A DNA stretch of 21,127 bases from Gnetum montanum (Eukaryota; Streptophyta; Gnetopsida; Gnetales; Gnetaceae). This document shows positions 1-8,465 of this stretch, piece by piece (the stretch's first letter is position 1; each line of letters opens with the position of its first letter). Made by a program: the position numbers and the translations under genes. The notes below the pieces were generated by a model. That model was not told the origin of the DNA, ran no database searches, and was given only the letters and a program-made list of their open reading frames with translations. Where the stretch lies: the NCBI GenBank assembly GCA_015680685.1, contig MNCI01001324.1, positions 274,513-295,639 of the forward strand. The letters run 5' to 3'.

Positions 1-20
1 GTAACAAGGGTAAGGGAAAA

Positions 21-1595
21 ATGACTATCATCGATGAGGTTGTGGACTCTGATATGGACAATGATGGTGGATGTGAGATTTGCCAGTATGACCATCCTAA
101 GGGATGTTGCCCAATAATCTCACATCTACAAGAGTCCAGGGTGTATGCACTCAATCCAAGACTTAACAAACGGCAAGCACCCCAAAGGTTACATTATCCC
201 CAAGGTAACCCAAGGTAATTCCACCAACCCTTAATGTATAATCCAAGTGGAACTCCACCACAACCTATCGAGCAACACCAGCGGTGGCCATACCCACAGT
301 TATGGGGGATGCCACCGCCTAGGCAACAATACCCTTCCTGGCAACCAGATCCATATGGCTATTACGTGCAGCAGCTGGTTTCTCCAAGTGACTCTGTCAG
401 TCACATGACCCCATAATGTCACTACCAAGTTTGGGAGTATTTGAAAACTCCTTCTCCTATGAGAGACACCCCACATGCATACCATCCTCCGAATCCATCC
501 AGATCTCTTATGTTGATAGTTCCACTACCACTCGCTCCAACAATGCAAGGGGAACTCCCCACTCAACCACAGCAACGTAATGCTACGAGAGCTGTTCAAC
601 CCACTACTGGTTCTAACAACTGTATAAAGAGAAGACCTTTATTTAGAACCAACAATCCAAACAAGCTCTCACAACCACAAGAAATTGAGTCTATGACCAT
701 CCCTCTATCAAGGAAGGCTTCGGAGCTTCCTTCAAACTAACAACAGAGCTCAACACACATGGTTATGTTAACACATATCGTCACTGAGTGGATAAAGGTG
801 GGCCACCTTCCCAGGAAACTCTCTGATCCCAAAAGTCCCTTAATCTACCTCTAAGTCGCTGGGAATGAACCATGTAAGGCTCTTCTTGACTCAAGTTCCA
901 GAGTCAACTTAACAGCACAAGAAATGTATAAAGCTTGGAACCTACCTTCACTTAAGAAGAGAAATATTCAATTAGAGCTAGTTGACTAATCCATCACTAT
1001 CCCTTTGAGACTTGTGGAGAACATCGTTACCACTATGTGTGGTTGGTCATACCCAGCTAATTTCCTAGTGATAGAAGTCAACAATAACAAAGGGGACTTC
1101 CCAATAATAATGGGGAGGGCATGGCTAAGTACCATAAATGCATGCCTAGGAATCCATGATCTTTCCTTGGAAATATCTAAGGAAAACATTTATGGAAAGA
1201 TCGAGAAGAAGAAATTTCCATGCATCACATATAGTGATACAAAGGGTGATGACATACAGGAATGCTTAGCATCTCCTGCATGCAACCGGTGTGCTCAGGA
1301 AGTTAACATACAAAAATGCCTATATGTAGCAACCACGCAACAAGAGAACACCCAGTGGTTGATAGCTAATCAAGAGAACAACCCACCAATATGCATGGAA
1401 CTAACTGGGGAAACAATGTGCGCTCACATTGAAAGCATAGATACACTAGAGTATGAGCATCGCCAACTTCCAGCCCTTAACCTGAAAACATCAATTGGGA
1501 GAAGTTGGACACTTCTAAAACATTCAAAAAAATTCTCATTATTTCAGATCTCTCCCTTTCAATTCATTCATGGGGGAGATGGCCACCTATGCTAA
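21..1595 (+). pseudogene. Gag C-terminus plus retropepsin-like reading frame, broken by in-frame stops
   Basis: One reading frame runs from 21 to 1595 with no frameshift that I can see, but with five internal stops, all TAA, at 216, 414, 738, 852 and 987. It begins with a zinc knuckle (CEICQYDHPKGCC, about 78-116). A Pro/Gln/Tyr-rich section follows, with YVQQLVSP near 363-387. The retropepsin active-site stretch ALLDSSS is at 879-899, with the catalytic Asp at 888-890 and Ser where the family usually has Gly (D-T/S-G). The flap/C-terminal strand region resembles PIIMGRAWLSTINA at about 1101-1142, equivalent to the ILGRPFL motif of plant gypsy proteases. A further 110 or so residues lead to GGDG at the purine tract, homologous to the end of the right copy. 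It is non-functional because of the stops and the active-site change. Confidence 0.78.
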
Positions 1596-1599
1596 TCAT

Positions 1600-3439
1600 T
1601 TAAGGCCCTCAATTCTTTTTTAAAAAAATTTTACACATTTTTGTTTTACAAATTTCTTTAACTTTTCTTATTTTTCTTTTACAACATCATTTATACTTTT
1701 CATTTCTTTGTATGTTTAATTACTTTGTTTGATTCATCACTTAATAAGTGCTCTGATGGTATGAACTCTATTCCATTGATTGCTAATGTTTGGTTTTTAC
1801 CTTTAAGTTATGATATTGATACTAAGGTATGGTTCTTTTGATATAACAGGTAATGAGTTCACATCACCCCATGCATCCATAAATTTCTATGGTTTCTCTT
1901 GGCTTGGAACTATACAGTCACCTTTCTCAATAATAAGAATTATCAACGAAACGATGACTGGGTATTTCTCAAACTAAGGAAGGCCTCAAGGATTGAAAAG
2001 GGTGTGACTTTAAGGGGATTTGATGCACTTGTGTTGGCCATTCTCTTGGGTGCTTGGATGTTTTCTTCTTGAGTCTTCTTACCATTCCAATGATTGCCAC
2101 ATTATCGGGAAGCTGAGTAAATAAAAATAATAAGTCTTTGCATGGTGTGGTTCTCACGCAAAAACACAAAAAAAAAACACACAGTGATAATTCAAAGCAC
2201 ACCCCTTAGATGAAATAATCATTTGGGCTACAAGCACTGGTTATGGAACTAAAATAAACATGTTCCCTCTAACTAGGGTCCTTCTCGCTTCCTATTCTTT
2301 CCTCCTTCGTTTCGTCAGAATAGTGGTGGCTCTTTGGTGAAGGCATTCTTGTTACTTCAAGTGGATGGATGGGCTGAATGTATTAATGCGAAGTCACTAA
2401 ATGTGGTTTGTTTGAGGCCAGATTTGGAATGGGATCTACTAAGTCACATTAACCATTAACACACAAGGGGTTTCATGCCATCCTTCTTTCCATCCTTCTT
2501 TCCCCATTTATCACCTCATTGTCAGTTGTATCAGTAGTCCATATCTTGGTGGATGCATTGTTTTCTTTTTGGTAAATTCTTGTGGTTAAGACTTTAACTC
2601 TTGTTTCCAAATGACATTCCTAGAGCCTACGGACTCTTTGAATGTGGGATTGTCAAGGCATTAAGGGCATGAGCCTGCTTTAGGGAGGACCCACTGGCAT
2701 TCCTATTTGGTGCATCCGTTAATTTCTTTTCTTTAAACATTGCTGCAATCACCATTTATGTTTTTCATTTCCATCTTTGACATCCATTTCATTGGCGTTG
2801 TAGTTGTCTCTTCTTCTCCATCTTTCTTATTCCTTATCTTTTTCCATTCTCTCGCTACCGGAGGTTCGTGATTAGTCATGGGGGTCCTAGTCCAATTTTT
2901 TCAATTTTCTTCTAGCCCCTACACCTTGGGTAGTCATCATTAGTATATCTCCAGAATCCGCATTAGCCATATCAAAACTCAGCCAATGGACCTTACACTG
3001 AGGCAAGGTATCAACTACATTGTGATTCATTTACCCTTGCTAACATGCGACTGTGTTGTGTATGCATATGACAATCATACAACAACGGATTAGACCTGGA
3101 GGGAACACTTGGAATGGATCAGTGCTAAAGCAGCTATGCAAGGAGCAAGATCGATGGCACGCTTATGGATGGACAATGAAAGATGCAATCTTGGCATTGG
3201 CAGCAACAAACTTCTTATCTCTCTCTCTTTCTCTCTTAGCTGTCAAATAAGGTTGGATGTCAATTGTATATAGTATTCACTCTTGTTGTCATGAACACTA
3301 AGTTTTTCCATGTATTGTAATGATGATCCATTCACATGTCGTCCCATTCACCATTAGTTCCATTCACGTCAATAATCCCATACCTTCCCAATATTTTGTA
3401 AGGAACTCAAGGACGAGTTTTTATTTAGTCATGGGGGTA
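1600..3439. other. Non-coding spacer of the left LTR element
   Basis: There is no coding region longer than about 80 codons and nothing resembling RT, RNase H or integrase on either strand. The first 100 bases are T-rich and align with the last 100 bases of the window in the right copy. A purine tract, TTAGTCATGGGGGT, at 2872-2885 is exactly repeated at 3425-3438 beside the LTR. Minor simple repeats include a 12-bp doublet CCATCCTTCTTT at about 2478-2503, an A-run at about 2168 and a CT-rich run at 3219-3238. Function is unknown. Confidence 0.55.
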
Positions 3440-4244
3440 TGATGGGACGTGATATCGTGTGAGCCATGATATCGTGTCAGTCCCTGTGATATTGCGTACG
3501 TGATATCGCTATCCGTTGCCAGTTCTATAAATAAGAGGCAGCTCTCCCTTGTTTCTCCATCTAGATCTAGACCTTAGCTAAACTCTTGCCATTTTTTCAT
3601 TCTAGATTTAGAATAATTTCCATGTGCCCGCAGTAGGAGTCCCAAAGTGAATGGATCTTTATTCGAACAAATCTGTACCTAAGCACACAATTGTGTATGA
3701 CAATAAAGACAAACTTTTGGATAAACCTTGCAGCATATGGACTAAGCTAAATAGGACTTTATTTATTGTTAATTGTTTAAATGTTTTCCTAAGGACTTAA
3801 TCTCTCTCAACCCTCAACTCTCATAGTTAAGTGCATTTAGTACAACTGCTTCGAGCATGTGCATTACGCTTGGTAATCCCAGTAACAAATAGTGTTTGGT
3901 AATCCCAGTAGCGTTGCATTAGTTTAGGGTGTGAACGACAAGTGGGAATGGATACTGATGCTAGGATAATTAAAGCTTAGTTAGTGAAAGTTAGTTATTT
4001 AGTCTCTTCACCCTTTCCCCTCTTAGCATAGGCAATAAAAACATAAAAGACATAAAAATCACATACCTCAAACTTACTTAACCATACAACCGTGACAATG
4101 CAAGTAAGTATGGGAAGACAACGATTGATTAACCTTAAGTGTTCCATAAGGCACGTAAGCACTTAGTCCTTGGAGTTCGACCAGATCGCATGTGTAACAC
4201 TCGTATTTGTATGGTTGAGTGTTGGGGTACCTCGCCACTCATCA
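3440..4244 (+). repeat. 3' LTR of the left element (about 805 bp)
   Basis: It starts TGATGGGACG directly after the purine tract ATGGGGGTA and ends near CTCATCA (4238-4244). U3 carries four GTGATATCG-like motifs (3449, 3466, 3486, 3500) and a TATA box, TATAAATAA, at 3526-3534, 86 bp from the start. A polyadenylation signal, AATAAA, is at 3702-3707. TTGGTAATCCCAGTAGCGTT at 3896-3915 is identical to 18107-18126 in the right LTR, and TTCGACCAGATCG at 4176-4188 is identical to 18442-18454. The order TGATGG, TATA box, GTGCCCGCAGT, TTGGTAATCCC, GGGAAGACAA, TTCGACCAG, CTCATC is the same in both. The end base is inferred from the alignment and could be off by several bases. Confidence 0.8.
3526..3534 (+). 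promoter_or_regulatory. LTR TATA box
   Basis: TATAAATAA lies 86 bp into the left LTR, downstream of the GATATC motif cluster. The matching box in the right LTR is TATAAATAT at 17761-17769, and in the middle LTR it has decayed to TGTAAATAC near 6130. Its conserved position relative to the LTR start supports it as the element's own promoter. Confidence 0.7.
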
Positions 4245-4729
4245 CTAATTTGCATCACTTTGCTTCAATGGGTGCACAATCCATGTGAATGATTAACCCA
4301 AGCTCCTTCATTAAAATGAAGTCACCATGAACTAATTTATTGAAGTATATCTTCTAAGACTATAATATAATTGTAGTTTTAATACTTATGAAGCATGCAT
4401 CATTGTAACTCATTTGAATTAAACCTATAACTTGTAAGATGAAAGGTGCATGTCTTAAACAAGAAACCACAATACCTAAAAACACTCACCTTGTTTTACA
4501 ATGATTTTGTTCAATTACATAGCTATGTAACTTTACTAAGTTTTTCCAACAAAGTTGTTTTACCATGATGTCATTAACCAAATATGAAAACTTATGCATA
4601 TTATCTCTATTTAGATGTGTTAATCGATTGGTCATATCATTACCTAATAATAGTAGAATTAACTCATTAACATGTTAAATGTTACATTTAAGAGTATCTA
4701 AGTAACTTAATTTGCTCAATATTACTAGT
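4245..4729. other. A/T-rich intergenic sequence without recognisable content
   Basis: Nothing coding or repeated elsewhere in the window was seen. If the left LTR ends at 4244, the next five bases (CTAAT) would be the target-site copy, but the partner copy lies outside the window. Confidence 0.5.
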
Positions 4730-4905
4730 GATAGATGGCTCAAGATTAGCTCATTGTTAGACAAAAGGTAATCAATCCAAGTCATATTTGAGGTATTGTT
4801 ATATTCCTCTATAATTCTTATAATCTATCCCAATGGTGATATGTTTTTCGTATACTTATAGTTATTCTTTAGGGTTCTAATACCACTCCACACCTTCCCC
4901 TAACC
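4730..4905 (+). mobile_element. tRNA-derived SINE-like element, copy a
   Basis: A box-A-like TGGCTCAAGATT at 4736-4747 and a box-B-like AATCAATCC at 4770-4778 (8 of 9 to GWTCRANNC) are followed by the family body. The body includes TATATTCCTCTATAATTCT, a weakly conserved stretch, and an end like GGTTCTAATACCACTCC. The same order of blocks occurs in copies at 8038, 8325 and, on the other strand, 8612. The RNA polymerase III promoter role is a known property of such elements; activity here is not shown. Confidence 0.55.
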
Positions 4906-5084
4906 TTAATCCTTAAACATTGAATATGTCCACAAATTGAATTATCAATTGTATGTACATGCAAAGATTAAACCTTTAACATCAAACTAGACCGACTTCA
5001 ATAGTGATTGCATAACTACCTTAACTATGCTTATATTTTTTAATAAAATGTTTCATATAGGATATAGGTTTCATAACTTGAAAA

Positions 5085-5185
5085 AATTTAACTATAGGTA
5101 CACCCCAATACATATAGCTAATAGGATACATTAGAAACATTGTAAAGGAATATAACATCTTAAGCGTGGGGTGTTAGACCCTAAA
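5085..5185 (-). mobile_element. SINE-like family, 3' part only
   Basis: Read on the minus strand, it contains a TATTCCTTTACAATGTTTCTAATG-type stretch followed by TTAGCTATATGTATTGGGG, matching the body/tail of the copies at 8038 and 8612. No tRNA-like head is present. A separate tail-like fragment, TTTTAGGGTCTAACACCCC, abuts it at about 5168-5186. The boundaries are approximate. Confidence 0.4.
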
Positions 5186-5194
5186 ATATATATC

Positions 5195-6048
5195 TATTGA
5201 AAATTAAAATTCAAAGTACAAAAGTAGATGAGTACTACAGAGAGAAGAAACTCTAAATCAATAAAAGGAAAGGCCTAATGGTTTTGGTAATGTCTTTCTA
5301 GATTTTCATCATTATAACCAACCTTGAAGAACCTTCCCTCTAAGGTAGGAAATCAAACATTCAATGAAAAGATTAACATTACATGAAAGGCGAAGAGGCC
5401 CCTTCCTATTACTAGAATTAACATTATCAAAGGATATTATCTTCATATTTTAACCAATAGTTGCAAATGAATTCTTAGTAGTTAACATATTTTGAACATG
5501 GTATCCATTTTGAAGATTTATCATGTAATCACCAATAGATAGACTTCTTTGACATTTTTTTTATTACGAAGAACCATTTGAAAATCATCTCAATCACCAA
5601 TAGGTTTCTATGAGATCTTAGAAAAAAATATTATTTCCCCTTAGTCATTAAAATACTCTTTGAAATTGATTTCACAAGAACCTTTCTCAAAGATACATTT
5701 TGTGAAATAGTTGTAAAAGAAAAGGGTGGGCTACCTATTGAAACATCAGTAGAAGAAATCATTGTAGGATCCAAAGCATGTGTAGAAAAAACCTTAGCAA
5801 TATTTATAATATTTGTAGAAGAAACTTTAGTAGTGTTTATAGTAGCTTGGTGCTGATGCACTCGCATAGCTTGTTTTTGTAGCATAAAAGAACATAAATC
5901 AAACATATGACCCTCTTGATGATAATAGAGATATGACTTTGAAAGATTATAATTAATAATATTATGTACATAATCAATTTTTTCAACATGCAAAATAATT
6001 TTTTGCTTAAGTACATCAAGATCCACCTTAATTGATTAAACCAATTTT
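5195..6048 (-). pseudogene. DUF4283/zinc-knuckle retrogene, copy A (3' two-thirds), minus strand
   Basis: Reading from 6048 downward, the frame begins with VDLDVLKQKIILHVEK, which matches the end of the DUF4283 domain of plant LINE ORF1-type proteins. A decayed zinc knuckle follows (about 5931-5892), with GH and the final Cys kept but Tyr at both first Cys positions. Next is a tail with KVSST and NVSLRKV blocks ending at KGK-stop (about 5631), then a further conserved block starting SLSIGDYM (about 5555-5320) and a 3' end near 5195. All these blocks recur in copy B at 9195-9905. The N-terminal part lies beyond the inserted LTR (6423-6664 and 7002-7076). Frame breaks and stops make it a pseudogene. 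The family could be a LINE ORF1-only derivative or retrocopies of a CCHC host gene. Confidence 0.6.
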
Positions 6049-6422
6049 TATACTGATGTGATATCATATCAACAATATCATAGCTCATCCTACATCATTG
6101 TTGATGCAATGTCTTGGGATCTGTGTAGCCCTGTAAATACCAATACTTGGGTGTACAAACAACAATTTTTTATTCCAACTCTTAGCCAAATTCTTGCAGT
6201 TTGTTTTTGTAGTTTTAACAATAAAGTGAATGCTTGCAGTGTGGCATTAAGTAGTTGACCAACATCTTTATTTCAGTAAATTATACTTGGACACGATTTA
6301 TGTGCAACAATAAAGATTGAAGTTGTTTCTCATCATTGCAGCATTCCTTAGTTTTTTTATGCTTTACTTAGAATAATTTTCTTGCTTTCCTAGTTAATCA
6401 TTTACATGTTATTAGTAAGTGN

Positions 6423-6497
6423 TTATGGTTTCTAAGATCTTTGATATTGGTGTTTTCAATCATCATTATGCGTTATTAATGATTCGAAAGTGGACTC
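6423..6497 (+). repeat. Exact 75-bp inverted repeat, left arm (partner 7002-7076)
   Basis: Base-by-base comparison shows 75 of 75 identity with the reverse complement of 7002-7076, whereas all other repeats nearby are strongly diverged. Each arm begins directly after a single n (6422 and 7001). This is best explained as an unmerged contig-end overlap with one contig reversed, rather than a biological palindrome. Confidence 0.85.
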
Positions 6498-6664
6498 TCT
6501 CTTTTAATCCAACATCTCTTAAATTTCAAAGGGTTTCTTGTTTTGTTGAATTGTCAAATCTTTCATTAATTTTTGAAAAAGTTGAAAGGGATATTGGCTC
6601 TCCAATTGGGCCAATCAAACATTTTGAAATCCCAGCTACATCTAATGGGTTTTTGTAGAATTCG
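6423..6664 (+). pseudogene. DUF4283 N-terminal segment of retrogene copy A (apparently placed backwards)
   Basis: It translates on the + strand to a DUF4283-like stretch: FNHHYALLMIRKWTLSFNP, then a core like CFVELSNLSLIF, then an IGSPIGPI block and a stop at 6656-6658. In the family the W..FNP and V.LP.LPL..W....L..IG..IG pattern is typical of the domain in plant LINE ORF1-type proteins. The next part of the domain (VDLDVLKQK) is on the minus strand at 6026-5980, on the other side of the LTR. The first 75 bases (6423-6497) are an exact reverse complement of 7002-7076. I infer that this segment belongs on the minus strand as the missing middle of copy A. Confidence 0.6.
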
Positions 6665-7001
6665 ATATATGATTGATGATAAGTAGTGGAGGTATCCCAA
6701 TACTCTACCATACAAGTCACAAGTGTCTGCACATGACCAGATCATAATTCGCAGATGGACAATGTAACTATGCTAGTAATTAATGTTAAGTTCGTGATTA
6801 TTGTCTTCCCACTTCGAGTTAGTGAAGTTCAAGTGTATGGTTTAACTCTCAGTGAGGTACATGGTAGGTTGATGGTGTATGACTATTAATACTCCTAGTT
6901 GTAAACATAATTGGAATGAGATTAATAATCTTGATCTAAGTAATAACATGAATGTAAATCTACTCTATCCTAATAATGATAGGTATTTGTTCTTGTTTTC
7001 N

Positions 7002-7076
7002 GAGTCCACTTTCGAATCATTAATAACGCATAATGATGATTGAAAACACCAATATCAAAGATCTTAGAAACCATAA
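7002..7076 (-). pseudogene. DUF4283 retrogene copy A, N-terminal fragment and 75-bp overlap arm
   Basis: On the minus strand it encodes MVSKIFDIGVFNHHYALL followed by the IRKWTL block, identical to the first 25 codons of the 6423 segment. It continues upstream on the minus strand into sequence (to about 7110) with no clear domain. If the intervening segment is reversed, this is the same locus represented twice. Confidence 0.55.
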
Positions 7077-7079
7077 TCA

Positions 7080-7459
7080 AATTAACAAATTCTACTAACA
7101 GAAATAAATTTAATAGATAGCATGCATGGATAGCATCTAATCCTTAGTCTTTCCAAACTAGATTTATATGACTAACAAAAATTGAGGAATGAGGTAAATA
7201 ACATAGAATTTACATGAAAACATACCTTCTAGAAATTTCCAAAGTAATATATTCATATAAATTATGAGGTAACTCGTAAAATGATAATGAAGTAGTGAAT
7301 TTACTCGAAGGATCATCTATTGAATGTAGCGGCATTACATATAATTCCAAATAGATTTGCTAGAGAAATATTGAATCCACTAAAAAATCAAATTTACTAA
7401 AGAAATATCGTATCCATAGAAAAACATCAGATTTGCTCATAACTTAGGTCCACATGCGA
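7080..7459. other. A/T-rich stretch, possible upstream part of retrogene copy A
   Basis: No intact reading frame was found. On the minus strand this would be the 5' side of copy A, but I could not recognise the start of a DUF4283 protein. No other repeat family was matched. Confidence 0.35.
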
Positions 7460-7572
7460 ACACATAGAAAATGATAACTCAGAAGTAGTCTATAATATCT
7501 CAAGTGTAACTCAAATTGTGAACCTCTTATCTAACAAAATAATGAACTAACCATTTGATCCATCTATTATTG
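7460..7572 (-). mobile_element. tRNA-derived SINE-like element, copy c (head)
   Basis: On the minus strand there is a box-A-like TGGATCAAATGG (7562-7551; 11 of 12 to TRGYNNARNNGG), then GTTAGTTCATTATTTTGTTAG, then GTTCACAAT (7523-7515) as a degenerate box B. ACTTGAG leads into the body. The spacing between boxes, about 39 bp, is tRNA-like. The 3' body is diverged or missing. Confidence 0.55.
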
Positions 7573-7677
7573 TCTAATAAAATGTTTTGGGATTTGACAA
7601 TCATTTTTTATAGTTTTAGGTTGTATCTTTTCCTCTTCTTCCATCTACACGAAACTTGATTTATGCAAGTTCATTAA

Positions 7678-7700
7678 ACAAATCATCATCATCATCATCC
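7678..7700 (+). repeat. (ATC)n microsatellite
   Basis: About six ATC units occur in a row between SINE-like copies; it is a simple repeat with no evident role. Confidence 0.8.
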
Positions 7701-7815
7701 TAGCCCTTCCCATCATTCACTTTATTAAGAGCCAAATAAGTATCAACACCCAAATCTTGAATATCTTTTCTATGGTTGTGAATCAAGTATGTTTAGATTT
7801 TCCTATTTTGTAGGA

Positions 7816-7975
7816 TGAAGAAGGTGGGGAGGATGTAGAAATCCAGAACATTTTAAACTATATATATGTCTAAGATGTATGGTGAACACAATACTTTTCT
7901 AGAAATTACATAGAACATAAAGGTACCTCAAGTATGGTTTGAACTAGCAACCTCTTAATTGCAAATTATTGTTAG
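7816..7975 (-). mobile_element. SINE-like element, copy d, lacking box A
   Basis: On the minus strand a perfect box B, GTTCAAACC (7944-7936), sits in GGTTGCTAGTTCAAACC, followed by a TACTTGAGGTACC stretch, a diverged body and an end like CTACATCCTCCCC (about 7830-7818). The box A head expected near 7985 is replaced by the tail of an opposite-strand copy. Confidence 0.55.
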
Positions 7976-7984
7976 GCAATGTAT

Positions 7985-8035
7985 TATGTTGGCTATATGT
8001 CTTAGAATGTAGTTATAGTTAAATTGTTTTAGGAT
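7985..8035 (+). mobile_element. SINE-like tail fragment joined head-on to copy d
   Basis: TTGGCTATATGTCTTAGAATG followed by a GTTATAGTTAAATTGTTTTAGG-type sequence matches the + strand tail of copy e (8148-8195). It abuts the head of the minus-strand copy d, so the pair forms a chimeric inverted structure. Confidence 0.45.
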
Positions 8036-8037
8036 GA

Positions 8038-8218
8038 ATGATAGGTTACTCGAGTGGTTAGCTCATTGTATCATTAAGCAATGAGTTGCTAGTTCGTGTT
8101 ACATTTTGAGGCATCATTATATTCTTCTATAATTATTCTAAAGTCTCTATTGGCTATATGTCTTGGGATATATTTATAGTCATTCTTTTAGGTTTCAACA
8201 CCCCTCCGCCTTTAATTG
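8038..8218 (+). mobile_element. tRNA-derived SINE-like element, copy e (best full copy on + strand)
   Basis: Box-A-like TACTCGAGTGG is at 8047-8057 and a degenerate box B, GTTCGTGTT, at 8092-8100, 45 bp apart as in a tRNA gene. Then come ATTTTGAGGCATC, TATATTCTTCTATAATTATTC, TTGGCTATATGTCTTGGG, and the family end TTTCAACACCCCTCC (about 8193-8207). The order matches copies a, f and g. There is no evidence of a functional tRNA, because the stems are not complementary enough. Confidence 0.6.
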
Positions 8219-8324
8219 TTTTGGATTCTAACACATCCCTCCACCCCTTCTTAAAAATAAAACCAAAAATAAAAAATTTGTATCACCGAATGAGAGAACA
8301 TTTTGAGCCACTTTTTTATTGTGA

Positions 8325-8462
8325 GATGTTAGCCTAATGGTACAAGTCTTGGCTTGGTAACCCCATGTCGTTTGATTCTACTATGTAGCATTGAGTTATA
8401 AACTTCTATAAATCTTGGGCTATCCCTATTTTTCATTTATTTCAAGTTCCAACATCCCCATT
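8325..8462 (+). mobile_element. tRNA-derived SINE-like element, copy f
   Basis: Box A, TAGCCTAATGG, at 8330-8340 fits the consensus fully. Box B, GTTTGATTC, at 8370-8378 fits 8 of 9, with 40-bp spacing. A shortened body with CTTGGGCTATCCC follows, and the end TTCCAACATCCCC lies just upstream of retrogene copy C. Confidence 0.6.
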
Positions 8463-8465
8463 TTT

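Larger units (their letters stand above)
1..4244 (+). mobile_element. Left copy of a non-autonomous Ty3/gypsy-type LTR retrotransposon (5' part outside the window)
   Basis: The order on the + strand is: gag C-terminal part with zinc knuckle (from base 1), retropepsin-like region (about 852-1250), a linker ending at a purine tract (1569-1576), about 1.85 kb of non-coding spacer, a second purine tract (3430-3437) and a 3' LTR (3440-4244). The bases just before the LTR, an ACTCAAGGACGAG stretch followed by a G-run, resemble the usual pol/LTR junction of plant Tat/Athila-type gypsy elements. No RT, RNase H or integrase motif is visible where they should follow the protease. The right copy at 17689-21127 is homologous in gag, linker and LTR, which supports treating this as one family. 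The 5' LTR and gag N-terminus lie upstream of base 1. Confidence 0.8.
6054..7000. repeat. Third LTR of the gypsy-type family, split and with its 3' part inverted in this sequence
   Basis: 6054-6421 is + strand LTR. It starts TGATGTGATATCATATC, has a decayed TATA near 6130 (77 bp in), GCAGTGTGGCATTAAG, AATAAA at 6309-6314 and TTCTTGCTTTCCTAGTTAATC, all in the order of the right LTR (17689-18060). The remainder, from TGGGAAGACAA to a CTTATCA-like end, is found on the minus strand from 7000 down to about 6670-6677. Assuming the segment 6423-7000 is backwards, this is one LTR lacking about 170 bp at the 6421 junction. The flanking 5-mers TATAC (6049-6053) and TATAT (minus strand, 6669-6665) could be its diverged target-site copies, which would make it a solo LTR. 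Confidence 0.7.

Noticed and set aside
1969-2202. 77-codon minus-strand frame in the LTR element spacer
   Set aside because: Cys/Phe-rich low-complexity translation of an A-rich tract, with no match in the right copy.
3053-3250. 65-codon frame near the 3' LTR
   Set aside because: Its end encodes a Ser-Leu run from a CT microsatellite; no env or RT motif.
6423-7076. Natural foldback transposon or hairpin
   Set aside because: The arm boundaries coincide with n bases and the reversed-contig explanation also restores two unrelated elements.
8330-8400. Genuine tRNA gene
   Set aside because: Boxes A and B fit, but the stems and anticodon arm do not form a cloverleaf and the sequence is followed by the SINE-like body.
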